DNA of 49,456 nucleotides from an uncultured Fibrobacter sp. (GTDB taxonomy: Bacteria > Fibrobacterota > Fibrobacteria > Fibrobacterales > Fibrobacteraceae). Under the pieces are notes generated by a model. It was not told the origin of the DNA and did no database searches. It saw nothing but the letters and a program-made list of their open reading frames with translations. Position numbers and translations under genes: made by a program. Positions 33,628-42,262 of the stretch are shown one piece after another. The stretch spans positions 77,289-126,744 of the forward strand of contig CAMJHM010000001.1 in assembly GCA_946405515.1 (NCBI GenBank). Reading direction: 5' to 3'. Within the stretch, counting starts at the first letter, position 1. Every line of letters begins with the position of its first letter.

Positions 33628-34341
33628 CTAGTCCCTGCGCCCACCAAGAAGGCCGGCACGGTACGCCCAGTAGAGCAGTTGCAAAATGGAAGATATTGCT
33701 GCGGCCACGTAAGTAAGGCCTGCGGCAAAGAGCACTCCAGAAACCGTATTGTACTCCTTGCCTTGTGCCACCACGTCCATGCGGGCAAGCGCCTTCTTGG
33801 CACGGGAGGATGCATCGAATTCCACCGGCACGGTCACGAGCGTAAAAAGCGTCGCGGCAGCAAAGAGGATAACACCCACCAATGCGAGGGAATAGCCCAG
33901 CGCACGGCCAGCACTCATCAGCACGATACCGATAATCACGAGCCACGGGCCGAGATTGCTACCGATGTTTGCAACCGGAACGATGGCGGAACGCAGCCAC
34001 ATCGGGAAGTAGCCCTGCGCATGCTGGATAGCGTGACCCACCTCGTGCGCGGCGACACCCGCGGCACTTGCGTTACGGCCGTAGTACACTTCTTTCGAAA
34101 GGTTGAGTGTTTTGTTCAGCGGATTGTAATGGTCCGAGAGGAACCCATGATGCACAAGCACCTGCACGTCGGTGATACCCGCATCCATGAGGATAGCCTT
34201 CGCCACGTCGGCACCAGTGAGGCCACTGGAAATATTCACTTTCTGGCCCGCAGCAAAACGGGATTTGACTAGCATAGAGACTCCACCGGACAGGGCCAGC
34301 GTCACCAGGAGAATCATCATGTATAAAGGATCAAAGTACAT
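33628..34341 (-). CDS. YugP-type neutral zinc metallopeptidase, membrane-bound
   Basis: 237 residues; ATG preceded by CTGAGGTAGATAT. H-E-V-G-H at residues 99-103 is the zinc-binding motif (A-A-H-E-V-G-H-A-I-Q-H). An N-terminal membrane segment and at least three later hydrophobic segments are present, and 'L-N-L-S-K-E-V-Y' before the motif is typical of the YugP (Zn_peptidase_2) family. Substrates are unknown in this family. Confidence 0.88.
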   Translation of the reverse strand: MYFDPLYMMILLVTLALSGGVSMLVKSRFAAGQKVNISSGLTGADVAKAILMDAGITDVQVLVHHGFLSDHYNPLNKTLNLSKEVYYGRNASAAGVAAHEVGHAIQHAQGYFPMWLRSAIVPVANIGSNLGPWLVIIGIVLMSAGRALGYSLALVGVILFAAATLFTLVTVPVEFDASSRAKKALARMDVVAQGKEYNTVSGVLFAAGLTYVAAAISSILQLLYWAYRAGLLGGRRD

Positions 34342-34375
34342 ATATCTACCTCAGGAAATAATATACAAAAAAAGG

Positions 34376-34497
34376 GAGTAGGATCTAGGGGCTAGGGGCT
34401 AGGGAGAAATATCACGGCTTTGCCGTCTGTTATTGACGCACGAAGTGCGTGATTCTTATTCCCTACAGCCTCTAACTTCTAGCCTCTAATCCCTCAA
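34376..34497. repeat. Dispersed repeat family B, copy 2
   Basis: Core 34399-34457 is the same length as the copy at 26604-26662. It has hairpins ACGGC-TTT-GCCGT (34414-34426) and ACGCAC-GAA-GTGCGT (34436-34450), with CTAGGGG-rich left and CCTCTAA-rich right ends that are roughly complementary. It lies between the YugP gene and the end of the export operon, and may act as its terminator. Confidence 0.8.
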
Positions 34498-34498
34498 A

Positions 34499-35680
34499 TC
34501 ACATATCGCCGATGTCGAGTTTCGCTTTGTCACGGGCACGAGTCAGCAAAAGCCCGAGCACAAGGTACACGACAGCCTGCACGGCAAGCAAGTACAGCCG
34601 GGGAGCCACGTCGTATATATCGCCTCCCATCTGCTCAATCGAGAGCCAGGCAGGCACGGCAAACGTACTCGGCAGAATGTACGAAACCGCCGCCATCCAT
34701 GATGGAATCAAGTAGCTGGGCCAGCTGAAGTTCGCAAGGAACAGAATCGGGATGGAAAGGTACAGGAATAACTGCATGCTGGATTCGCGCCGCAAGAACA
34801 CCTGCGACACGACCATTCCCAGATTGATCGTAGACGCAAGAAACACGACCGAGAAAACCACCATGGGCAATAGTTCGCCACGTCTCGGGAAATCAAAGAA
34901 GTTGTAGATAATGCAATGATAGAAGAGAATGAACGAACAATAATGGACAAAGTAAGCCAACGAGCGTCCAAAATACCGGTAAGGCAAGGTCTCGTTTTCG
35001 ACCGCACTATCACGCAACTTTTTGCGGAAACGGCGATGCGCACGGGAACCGCCCAATACGCAAATTCCGATAATGAGCGACTGCTGCAAAATCACCACAA
35101 GCACGCTGGGCACCACGTAATTGGCATAGCCGCCCGTGCTATTGAACAACGTCTGGATGCTGATGGGGAACGGGTCGCGCATGGCAATGGCCTGCGCCGA
35201 CGGGACCTTCTTGGAAATCGCAATCTGTTTGACCTTGTTCGTCGCACCCAACGTCAGGGCGCATGTAGAAAACGCCGTACCTATAGCGCCATGCAACATC
35301 ACGTAGGCGCCATTCGTAAAGATGTTCACCGACACCTGTCTGCGGTTACGGATATCCTTTTCCATGTTCTCCGGGATAACCATGAAGCCGTAGATTTCGT
35401 CGCGGGACATGGATTCTTCGGCCTGGAGCATTTCGGGATAAATAGCCTTCACCTCGATTTGCTGTGCCGCCGAGGCCATGCGGATAAGGTCGCGCGACAT
35501 CGCCGTATTGTCCATATCCACAATGGCAACGGGAACCTTCGTCACCGTCTGGTGAATATAGGGCGTCGGGTAGTAAAAGGCGTACAGAACTCCCGCCACC
35601 ACAAGCAAAAGCACCGCGGCCGGGTCCGTGTACATCAACTTCCATTCGGCAAAAGCCACTTTCCAAAGGCGACGGATCAT
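34499..35680 (-). CDS. ABC-2 type transporter permease (export operon, distal)
   Basis: 393 residues. One N-terminal membrane segment, a large periplasmic loop ('V-P-V-A-I-V-D-M-D-N-T-A-M-S-R' onward), then five hydrophobic segments: the YhhJ/YbhR layout. ATG overlaps the stop of the preceding permease gene (ATGA), with GGAGG before it. Pairs of such permeases form drug or lipid exporters with an HlyD-like adaptor. No ATP-binding subunit is encoded in the operon. Confidence 0.85.
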   Translation of the reverse strand: MIRRLWKVAFAEWKLMYTDPAAVLLLVVAGVLYAFYYPTPYIHQTVTKVPVAIVDMDNTAMSRDLIRMASAAQQIEVKAIYPEMLQAEESMSRDEIYGFMVIPENMEKDIRNRRQVSVNIFTNGAYVMLHGAIGTAFSTCALTLGATNKVKQIAISKKVPSAQAIAMRDPFPISIQTLFNSTGGYANYVVPSVLVVILQQSLIIGICVLGGSRAHRRFRKKLRDSAVENETLPYRYFGRSLAYFVHYCSFILFYHCIIYNFFDFPRRGELLPMVVFSVVFLASTINLGMVVSQVFLRRESSMQLFLYLSIPILFLANFSWPSYLIPSWMAAVSYILPSTFAVPAWLSIEQMGGDIYDVAPRLYLLAVQAVVYLVLGLLLTRARDKAKLDIGDM

Positions 35681-36846
35681 GCGCGCGCCTCCGATGCAGC
35701 CAACTGTTTTTCCTCGTACTCAACTTCCCTACGCTGGAACTGCTTCCACCGCATGAACATGAGGAATGCACCGAGAAGGTTCCAGAACAGGGCCATCCCG
35801 ATAAGAATTTTCAGCACATCCCATGCAGGGCCCATGCCGACATCGCCCAAGAGCATCATCGACTGAATCTTAAGCGCATGCGTCAGCGGGAGCACAAAAG
35901 CAAAACAGCGCACTGCTAAGGGCATGGACATCACGGGGAACGTCTGGCCCGCAAAAGCAAAAGCAGGGCTACCAATAACGCCCGCGGCACCTGTGGCAAT
36001 TCTCATCACGCCCACCACACCGACAAATACAAATCCAGCACCAGAACATGCGAGAATCATGAACAGTTGCGCGGCAGCAGTCATGACAAATTCATCAAGA
36101 GTTAACGGAGCGAGAACACGGTGGCAATAAGCGTAGCAACCAATCATGCCCAGCCAAAGCACGATGTTCATGGGGAGCATGCTCGCAAGCCACAGCGTAA
36201 ACCGGGAGCCACGTGCATAGCCGAGCATTTCCCTCACGCGGTGGTCGCGGAGCGGGAACGATGCCACGTACACGCCGACAATCATCGCCGCAAGGTGAAA
36301 CAGAGCCGTCACAAGCCCGAGCCCGAGGAATCCCTGGTAGTTCCCGGCGATGTTGCCCACGGAATGGATTTCCGTCTTCACGGGATCGTCCATCTGGGCC
36401 GTAAACATTTCGCTCCCTGCCGCCGAAAGTACCGCACGGATTTCCTTGGTCGCGAACATGTTGATCAAGTAGTTCTGGCCGCTCGAATAAACCGGAATGA
36501 CCGGACTTTCAAACCTTAGCGCACGGCGTTCCAAATCGTTGGGGAGCACAAGGAACCCCTGAAGGTCACCACGAATGACAGCATGCTCGCACTCACTCAT
36601 GTCGTGGCAAATCATCTTCACGTCCAGAACGGGGCTGGAACGCAACTTGGTTTCCAGACGGTCGGCCAAGTGGCTGTCATCCTGGCGAACAATGCCAATA
36701 GGCACATGCTGCACAATTTGCGAGGAGAACAGGCCCAGCATAAAGACCGAAACCCCGACAGGCAACACGAGGAGAATCAGCCACAAGACCAGGTTGTGGC
36801 TGAAATAGATTTTCCGGACCGTTTTCAGGAATCCCTGCAACAGCAC
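35677..36846 (-). CDS. ABC-2 type transporter permease (export operon, proximal)
   Basis: 389 residues from a GTG start preceded by GGAGG at seven bases. Same layout as its neighbour: N-terminal membrane segment, periplasmic loop with 'V-P-I-G-I-V-R-Q-D-D-S-H-L-A-D-R-L' and five membrane segments, ending in a charged cytoplasmic tail. The two permeases probably form a heterodimer. It follows the HlyD-like gene by 12 bp. Confidence 0.85.
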   Translation of the reverse strand: MLLQGFLKTVRKIYFSHNLVLWLILLVLPVGVSVFMLGLFSSQIVQHVPIGIVRQDDSHLADRLETKLRSSPVLDVKMICHDMSECEHAVIRGDLQGFLVLPNDLERRALRFESPVIPVYSSGQNYLINMFATKEIRAVLSAAGSEMFTAQMDDPVKTEIHSVGNIAGNYQGFLGLGLVTALFHLAAMIVGVYVASFPLRDHRVREMLGYARGSRFTLWLASMLPMNIVLWLGMIGCYAYCHRVLAPLTLDEFVMTAAAQLFMILACSGAGFVFVGVVGVMRIATGAAGVIGSPAFAFAGQTFPVMSMPLAVRCFAFVLPLTHALKIQSMMLLGDVGMGPAWDVLKILIGMALFWNLLGAFLMFMRWKQFQRREVEYEEKQLAASEARA

Positions 36847-36858
36847 GGCAAGCCTCCG

Positions 36859-37860
36859 TTACCGAATAGCTTCCGCCGAAAGGAGGACGCTCATGCCCGG
36901 GCGCAAGTTGTCAACCTTTTGCGTGGGGCGCAAACGCACTTCGAACGTCTTGAGGTCAAAGCCTCCGCTTTCCTTGCTGCTGCGCCACGTAGCGTAGTCG
37001 CCCACGGAGGCAATGTAGCTCACTTCCATTTCAACATCGCTGTCAAGTGCCGGGATGTGGGTCACAAAACGTTTGCCCTTAGACACGTTCTTCAAGAAAT
37101 CTTCGCGGAGGTGGAACACCGCCCAGGCGTCGTCCAAATCCGTCACGGCCACCACAGGCATACCCGAGCCGACAACCTCGCCTTCTTCGGCAAGCTTGAG
37201 CGAAACTTCGCCCGTAATCGGGGAACGAATCTTGGTTTCTTCGAGGTAGGCATCAACTTCGGCCGAGGCACCACGAGCCTGCATCACAAGGGCGTTCGCA
37301 GCCGCCTTGTCTTCGCTGCGGGCACCGGCCACAGCCTGGTCGTACTGCGCCTTTGCGGCATCAGCGGCAGACTGGCTCGCCTTCATCTGGGTTTCGGCCT
37401 CGTCGCGTTTCTGGAGCGGGAGCACGCCCTCGTCATAAAGTTTCTGCACGCGGTCGTAGGTGTTCTTCGCAAGCGTCGCGGCATCCTGAGCGCGGTCGGC
37501 CATTGCCTTAAGCGCGGTGATATCTTCGCTGCGGGCACCATTGCGGGCCTTGTTCGCCTGCGCCTTTGCGGCGCCAAGCGCACCCTCGGCCTGGATTTTC
37601 TTAGCCTCTATTTCGGGGCTGCTGATAATCGCCACGAGGGAATCTTTGTACACGAAATCCCCCTCGCGCACAAACAGCGCCTCAAGGCGTCCGGGAATCT
37701 TACCCGAGACAAGGACGCGCCTTGCTTCCATCTGACCCTGCAAGAACTGCTCGCGAGGTTCGGTGGCAAACTTCTTGAGCTGGACAACGCCCAGCACGAC
37801 CAGCGCACCCAGCGCCAGCACGATAACCATCTTGCCAAAGAATTTCAACGCATTGATCAT
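36859..37860 (-). CDS. HlyD/YbhG-type periplasmic adaptor (membrane fusion) protein
   Basis: 333 residues. N-terminal membrane anchor (8-28), a first lipoyl half ('V-S-G-K-I-P-G-R-L-E-A-L-F-V-R-E-G-D-F-V'), a long helical hairpin rich in Ala/Lys/Gln, the second lipoyl half ('I-R-S-P-I-T-G-E-V-S-L-K-L-A-E-E-G-E-V-V') and beta domain. It links an inner-membrane exporter to a TolC-like channel. ATG overlaps the stop of the TolC-like gene by four bases, with GGAG before it. Confidence 0.9.
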   Translation of the reverse strand: MINALKFFGKMVIVLALGALVVLGVVQLKKFATEPREQFLQGQMEARRVLVSGKIPGRLEALFVREGDFVYKDSLVAIISSPEIEAKKIQAEGALGAAKAQANKARNGARSEDITALKAMADRAQDAATLAKNTYDRVQKLYDEGVLPLQKRDEAETQMKASQSAADAAKAQYDQAVAGARSEDKAAANALVMQARGASAEVDAYLEETKIRSPITGEVSLKLAEEGEVVGSGMPVVAVTDLDDAWAVFHLREDFLKNVSKGKRFVTHIPALDSDVEMEVSYIASVGDYATWRSSKESGGFDLKTFEVRLRPTQKVDNLRPGMSVLLSAEAIR

Positions 37861-39575
37861 TGTTTATTCTCCTTGTTCTCGGGAACCGTTCCCGCGGTTC
37901 CTTGTTCAGAAGATTCCTTTACCGGCACGGGGGCCGGAGTTGCAGTCGAGTCAGCGGGCACTTGCGCGGGGGCAACAGAATCCGCAGCGGCAGGTGCCGG
38001 TGAAACCGGCGCAGGAGCCGGAGCAGGCGCGACAGTCGCCGCAGAATCCACAACAGGCGCAGCGGATTGCACAGGAGCCACCGGCTTAGAAGCCGTGAGC
38101 AAGGTGCCAGCATTCTCAACCTCGCCGCAAGACTCGAGCAAGCCGAGCCATGCGATAACGGCATCATAGTGAGCCTTCAAATCGGCCACCTGCAAACGTG
38201 ACAGCGCCAGTTCGGCATCCACTACATCAAGGCCGGTCGCAAGACCCGCCTCGTAAGCCTTGTTCTGGCTACGCAAAGCCTCGTCAGCCAACTCACGTGT
38301 TTTCTGCAAACTAATCAAGCGGCTCTTGGCATGTTCCATCTCGCGCCAGCGCTTTTCGACAAGCAAATTGATGTTGTCCAAAGTCTGTTCTTCCATGCTA
38401 GCCAGCGAACGGTCCAACGCCTTCGCGCCGCTCACCTTGGAGCGGGTTTCGCCACCCTTGAACAAATCCCATTGAGCCTTTGCACCCACAGCCCATTCCG
38501 GCTCCAGTATGGTCAGGTCTTTCGTATAAAGTTCCTTATAACCGAACAAGGCAACCGTCGGGAAGTAATCAGCACGAGCGGCACTGACGGCGGCCTGACT
38601 GCGTTTGCGCTCAGTACGCAACTGCCTAAGTCCCGGATGTTTCTCGCGTGCCAGCGCCTTGATTTCGTCAATGGAGCGGTATTCTTCGGGGGATTCAACT
38701 GGGGTCGTCGCGGTGATGCTCGTGTCCGTATGCAAGAGGCTAGCCAAAGCGAGGCGAGCCAGGGTCTGGTCGCGCTGAGCATCCTCTAACGCGTTCTGGG
38801 CCTCTGCAAGGGCCACCTCGGCGCGCAGGCGTTCCGCCTTGCTAATCTGCCCGCCCTCTTCCAATTTTTTAGAACGTTCCAAGTGGCCTTCCAAATTGCG
38901 TTTCGTTGTCTCGCGGAGCAACGTCAATTCTTCGGCCAGTCGCAAGGAAAAATACCGGGTCGCGACATCCATGAGGATGGCGTTCTGGGCCATGTCAAAT
39001 TCGGCCTTGCGAGCCGTCACGTTTTCTTTAGCGGCATCGTAGGCGGAATAAATCTTGAGCCCGGTAAAAATCGGCCACACGACGGACAAGCGTGCATTGA
39101 AGAACACGTCGTCCTGGACCTTCTTCTTGAAATCCGGCAAGGCCGAATCCAGCGAGGATTCCGTCTTCATCCTGGCGAGATTCCCCACGGAATCACCGAC
39201 ATTCCTCGCCATGGGCAAAGCCATCTCGTCCGGAGCTCCATTCGCACGGGCTTGCTCATAGGCCGCCTCGTAACCGGTCCTATAATAATTCTGGTAGGCT
39301 TCGGCCCCATGCACCGAGATAATCCCCGAACGGACTTCGTTCAGGTCGATATTGATGGGGTCGTTGATCTTGGTAACCCCTGCAGACAGGGATACAGTAG
39401 GCATAAAACGAGAACGGGCCTCGTTCTTGCCGCTTTCGGCCATTTCGACCTTGGCTTTTTCGGCCTTAATCTGCGAATTGCCCGATTTTGCCATGTTAAG
39501 GGCGTCCTGTAGCGACAGGGGGGCTGCCATTGCCGCGACAGAAACAAAAACAAGAAATGTAAAGCGCAACTTCAT
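37857..39575 (-). CDS. TolC-like outer-membrane efflux protein with Ala/Pro-rich tail
   Basis: 572 residues from ATG 39575 (M-K-L-R-F-T-F-L), which starts a clear signal peptide; the frame is open to 39701, but that would bury the signal. Two OEP repeats with long helices follow. The last ~80 residues are a Pro/Ala/Val/Ser-rich tail ending N-K-E-N-K-Q, not usual for TolC, whose C-terminus is periplasmic. First gene of the export operon. Confidence 0.88.
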   Translation of the reverse strand: MKLRFTFLVFVSVAAMAAPLSLQDALNMAKSGNSQIKAEKAKVEMAESGKNEARSRFMPTVSLSAGVTKINDPINIDLNEVRSGIISVHGAEAYQNYYRTGYEAAYEQARANGAPDEMALPMARNVGDSVGNLARMKTESSLDSALPDFKKKVQDDVFFNARLSVVWPIFTGLKIYSAYDAAKENVTARKAEFDMAQNAILMDVATRYFSLRLAEELTLLRETTKRNLEGHLERSKKLEEGGQISKAERLRAEVALAEAQNALEDAQRDQTLARLALASLLHTDTSITATTPVESPEEYRSIDEIKALAREKHPGLRQLRTERKRSQAAVSAARADYFPTVALFGYKELYTKDLTILEPEWAVGAKAQWDLFKGGETRSKVSGAKALDRSLASMEEQTLDNINLLVEKRWREMEHAKSRLISLQKTRELADEALRSQNKAYEAGLATGLDVVDAELALSRLQVADLKAHYDAVIAWLGLLESCGEVENAGTLLTASKPVAPVQSAAPVVDSAATVAPAPAPAPVSPAPAAADSVAPAQVPADSTATPAPVPVKESSEQGTAGTVPENKENKQ

Positions 39576-39671
39576 AGCGAAAAATAAAATAGCAATTTCC
39601 CCATTTTTTGCACCCGCAAAGCCAAGCCATTTCTGACAAAACGGGGAAAAATGACTATGACATACAAAAAA

Positions 39672-39690
39672 TCCCCCGAAGATCGGGGGA
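39672..39690 (-). terminator. Terminator of the DUF4956-VTC operon
   Basis: TCCCCCG / CGGGGGA, seven-pair stem with an AAGAT loop; on the minus strand followed by TTTTTT. It lies 23 bp past the stop of the lamin-tail lipoprotein. Confidence 0.88.
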
Positions 39691-39712
39691 AATTCTCGCA
39701 TGAGGCTTGTTT

Positions 39713-41404
39713 TTACTTGCCGGGGGTCGGTTCCGCGGACTTCCAGGCGCTAGCTTCGTAACCCATCGTATTCGTGTCAACACGATGCAAACTGTGTCCG
39801 AGACCGTCAGCCTCCTTCAAGGCCGGCCACTTATCGGAATAGAGCGTAGCGTCGTGCCAGATGTAGAAGTACACAAAGCCCGATTGAGCACTCTTGCTAT
39901 CAGCCTTTGCAAAAGGTTCCTTAATCGCAATGGTTTCACCGCGGTTAGAAAGTTTTCCCTTATATAAGGCAAATTTGACCGTAGCAGGAATATCATACTG
40001 GGAACGAACCCAGCCCGTATCCGCCACCATTGTATCAGAAAGGAGCAGCATCATGGACTTCGCAGGCAAAACCGCCGAAGACGGGAACTCAATATTGATA
40101 CCTTCGATCTTCCATCCCTTTTGGACGTCAGTACTATACAGAGCAATATCCTTATCGGATCCATTCACAATTTCCATAAACTCGAAACGCACGGCCCCAG
40201 TCGTAGAAGGATTATAATAAATCTCATTGATGTAAATATCGCCAACACGAAGCGGAGAATTTACGGCTCCCGGGGTTGCCGAAGAAAGCGGGCCTTGAGC
40301 GGTCGATCCATCGCTCAAATCGATAACACCACTTGTCCCAGTATAAGAAGGCACCCAGATACTGGATTCTTCACCTTCCAGCGGGCCGCGGAGGTAGAAT
40401 TCGCCGCCCTGCGGGCTCACCACCAGTTCTTCGTCAAAGTTATCAACGGCGTCAAGCACCACATAACCCTTCGCAGGAATGACCGTAGAAACAGCACCGG
40501 ACTTGATCGTCAGCGTCTGCTTGCGACGCTTGACCTCAAGGGTCCAGCCGGCGATATCCACTTCCTTGTCACCCATATTGTACAGTTCAATCCATGCGTT
40601 ATCGGAACCGACATTCGGCATGATTTCGTTAATGCGCACGGTGGCAGGAGTTATCCATTCGTCGTTACCGACACCGGGATTGCCCTTGTCAAGCTTGCTT
40701 GCGGCCCAGGAATTCGGCTGGGCAGCATTGCCGCCCTTATACACGAGGGTACGGCCCTTGCCATCGGCAAGGCTCGGCCAAGGCGGTTCATTGCCAAATG
40801 CACACGTCACGTCGCCCTCGCCACGAATTTTCACATTTACCACATCACCTTCGTTAATAAGTTTACCCGTCCACGGGCCAAACAAACGACCCGCAAACTG
40901 AGGATAGGCTTCTTTAAAAGCTGCGGGATCATTGGTGATGACGATATATTCGCCCTTTGTCAAAGGTTCTGCAGGGAAAGTATATTCAACAGCACCACCC
41001 AAGTGCATCTGGTACTCAGACATATTATCGATATTCATGCCACCGACAATATAAATCTCGACCCATTCCAATTCGGAACCGCCCGCCGCATTGTACATGA
41101 TTTCGGAACAGCCCATCTGCGGTTCATCGGTATCGAGAATGAGTTCGCTACTCGAAGAAACTGGAGCGGGGTTGTTGCTATCGCTACCATTGTCGACAGA
41201 AGAGCTGCTACCGCTATTGCCCGATTCAGCCGGAGTATCGCCGGAACTCTGAGGGTTGTCGGGATTGTCCACACTGCCGGGATTAGAATCCGAGCTCACT
41301 TCGGGATTGGTAGGATTGCTACCGCTATCGTCTTCGGAGCATGCAGAAAATGCACCGAGCATAGCAATGCAGGTACCGGTCAAAAGCCACTTTTTCATGT
41401 TCAT
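39713..41404 (-). CDS. Lipoprotein with lamin-tail (LTD) domains
   Basis: 563 residues from ATG 41404, nine bases after AAAGG; ATGs at 41413 and 41398 are also in frame. Lipobox A-F-S-A-C, a Ser/Asn/Asp/Pro-rich linker to about residue 95, then three LTD-type units, each with an N-E-I-M/Y-x-N or E-I-M-Y-N-A opening and an 'E-W-V-E-I-Y' / 'A-W-I-E-L-Y' / 'E-F-M-E-I-V' strand. LTD domains in bacteria are extracellular, beta-sandwich, and often occur with CotH proteins or nucleases. It is 39 bp after the VTC gene and is the last gene of that operon, so its job is probably tied to the VTC product. Confidence 0.8.
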   Translation of the reverse strand: MNMKKWLLTGTCIAMLGAFSACSEDDSGSNPTNPEVSSDSNPGSVDNPDNPQSSGDTPAESGNSGSSSSVDNGSDSNNPAPVSSSSELILDTDEPQMGCSEIMYNAAGGSELEWVEIYIVGGMNIDNMSEYQMHLGGAVEYTFPAEPLTKGEYIVITNDPAAFKEAYPQFAGRLFGPWTGKLINEGDVVNVKIRGEGDVTCAFGNEPPWPSLADGKGRTLVYKGGNAAQPNSWAASKLDKGNPGVGNDEWITPATVRINEIMPNVGSDNAWIELYNMGDKEVDIAGWTLEVKRRKQTLTIKSGAVSTVIPAKGYVVLDAVDNFDEELVVSPQGGEFYLRGPLEGEESSIWVPSYTGTSGVIDLSDGSTAQGPLSSATPGAVNSPLRVGDIYINEIYYNPSTTGAVRFEFMEIVNGSDKDIALYSTDVQKGWKIEGINIEFPSSAVLPAKSMMLLLSDTMVADTGWVRSQYDIPATVKFALYKGKLSNRGETIAIKEPFAKADSKSAQSGFVYFYIWHDATLYSDKWPALKEADGLGHSLHRVDTNTMGYEASAWKSAEPTPGK

Positions 41405-41442
41405 AGGGGCCATCCTTTGTTCAGGTCAAATGCTAAAAAACT

Positions 41443-42261
41443 CTAAAAATTCCCCGCCAGTTTCGTCCAGTAAGGGCTCTTGAACCGGCGGGGGTTCTCG
41501 TAAACTCTTTTCCACTCCGCTGCCGCATTACCGAATTTAGAAAATGCGGAGTGCTTGAGGTTCAAAAATCTTATCAGGTCGAACATCCAGTACGGAACCT
41601 GTGAGCAAGGACACTTTAATTCGAGCACTGCGTCCATTCCCGGCTGGAAAAACCTCGGAAGTCCGGTCGAATGCATGTAGTGCGGGTCCACCGTATAGTC
41701 AAATCCGTTTTCCTCGCGGAAGCGCATGCCGGTATCGATTGTCACGCGGGAGTATTCCTCGCGAAGTCCGAACCAGGCGCGACGCTTGTACTGCGTCAAA
41801 AGGCGCGGATGGGCCCCATGGAGTTCCGTCTTGTAAAGGAAATCCTTGAGGTACATGCGGTCTTTATCCGTCTTGCAGGGCCATTCCTCGGGTTTCATGT
41901 TCCAGACTTCGCCGGGATTGATGCCCTTGATGGTCGCACGGCTCTTGTAGCAGATGCTACGGATCTTGCGTTTGACCTCGAAATGGAACGTACCGTCCTG
42001 TGCCGGATGCTCGCCGTAGGTGCGGATGCGCATATTGAAACGGTCCAGGAGCTGCTTCTTTTTCCAACCCAGGAACGTCCACTTGGGGCTATCCAGATAC
42101 AGGTTCGTAATCCAGTAGAAGCCACCCGGAGTAATCTTGGAATAATAGTCTTCTTCGCAATACGGAGCAAGGAAGGCACCTATCCGGTCCGCCCACGCGA
42201 CGGGGATATGGTACTTCAGCTCGAACCGTTCGAGAAGGCTAAATCCGCGGGCTTCTGCCAT
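41443..42261 (-). CDS. VTC-domain protein (polyphosphate polymerase-like)
   Basis: 272 residues, a stand-alone VTC domain. Conserved charged positions are present: R12 and K16 in E-R-F-E-L-K-Y, R78 and R80 in M-R-I-R-T-Y, E95-K97-R98-K99, K159 and R160, R172, D176, and E214/K216 in L-E-L-K-C-P. In yeast Vtc4 this tunnel fold makes polyphosphate from ATP. The gene starts one base after the stop of the TolC-like gene. Neighbouring DUF4956 membrane protein supports a membrane-linked polymerase, as known for VTC-DUF4956 gene pairs in other bacteria. Confidence 0.85.
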   Translation of the reverse strand: MAEARGFSLLERFELKYHIPVAWADRIGAFLAPYCEEDYYSKITPGGFYWITNLYLDSPKWTFLGWKKKQLLDRFNMRIRTYGEHPAQDGTFHFEVKRKIRSICYKSRATIKGINPGEVWNMKPEEWPCKTDKDRMYLKDFLYKTELHGAHPRLLTQYKRRAWFGLREEYSRVTIDTGMRFREENGFDYTVDPHYMHSTGLPRFFQPGMDAVLELKCPCSQVPYWMFDLIRFLNLKHSAFSKFGNAAAEWKRVYENPRRFKSPYWTKLAGNF

Positions 42262-42262
42262 A

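Noticed and set aside
36583..38169. A 528-residue open frame on the + strand across the export operon
   Set aside because: It lies antisense to HlyD, a permease and the TolC gene, which have clear family motifs and coupled starts; composition is that of a shadow frame.
40121..41446. A 441-residue open frame on the + strand opposite the lamin-tail lipoprotein
   Set aside because: The minus-strand gene has a lipobox, linker and repeated LTD units; the + frame has none of these.
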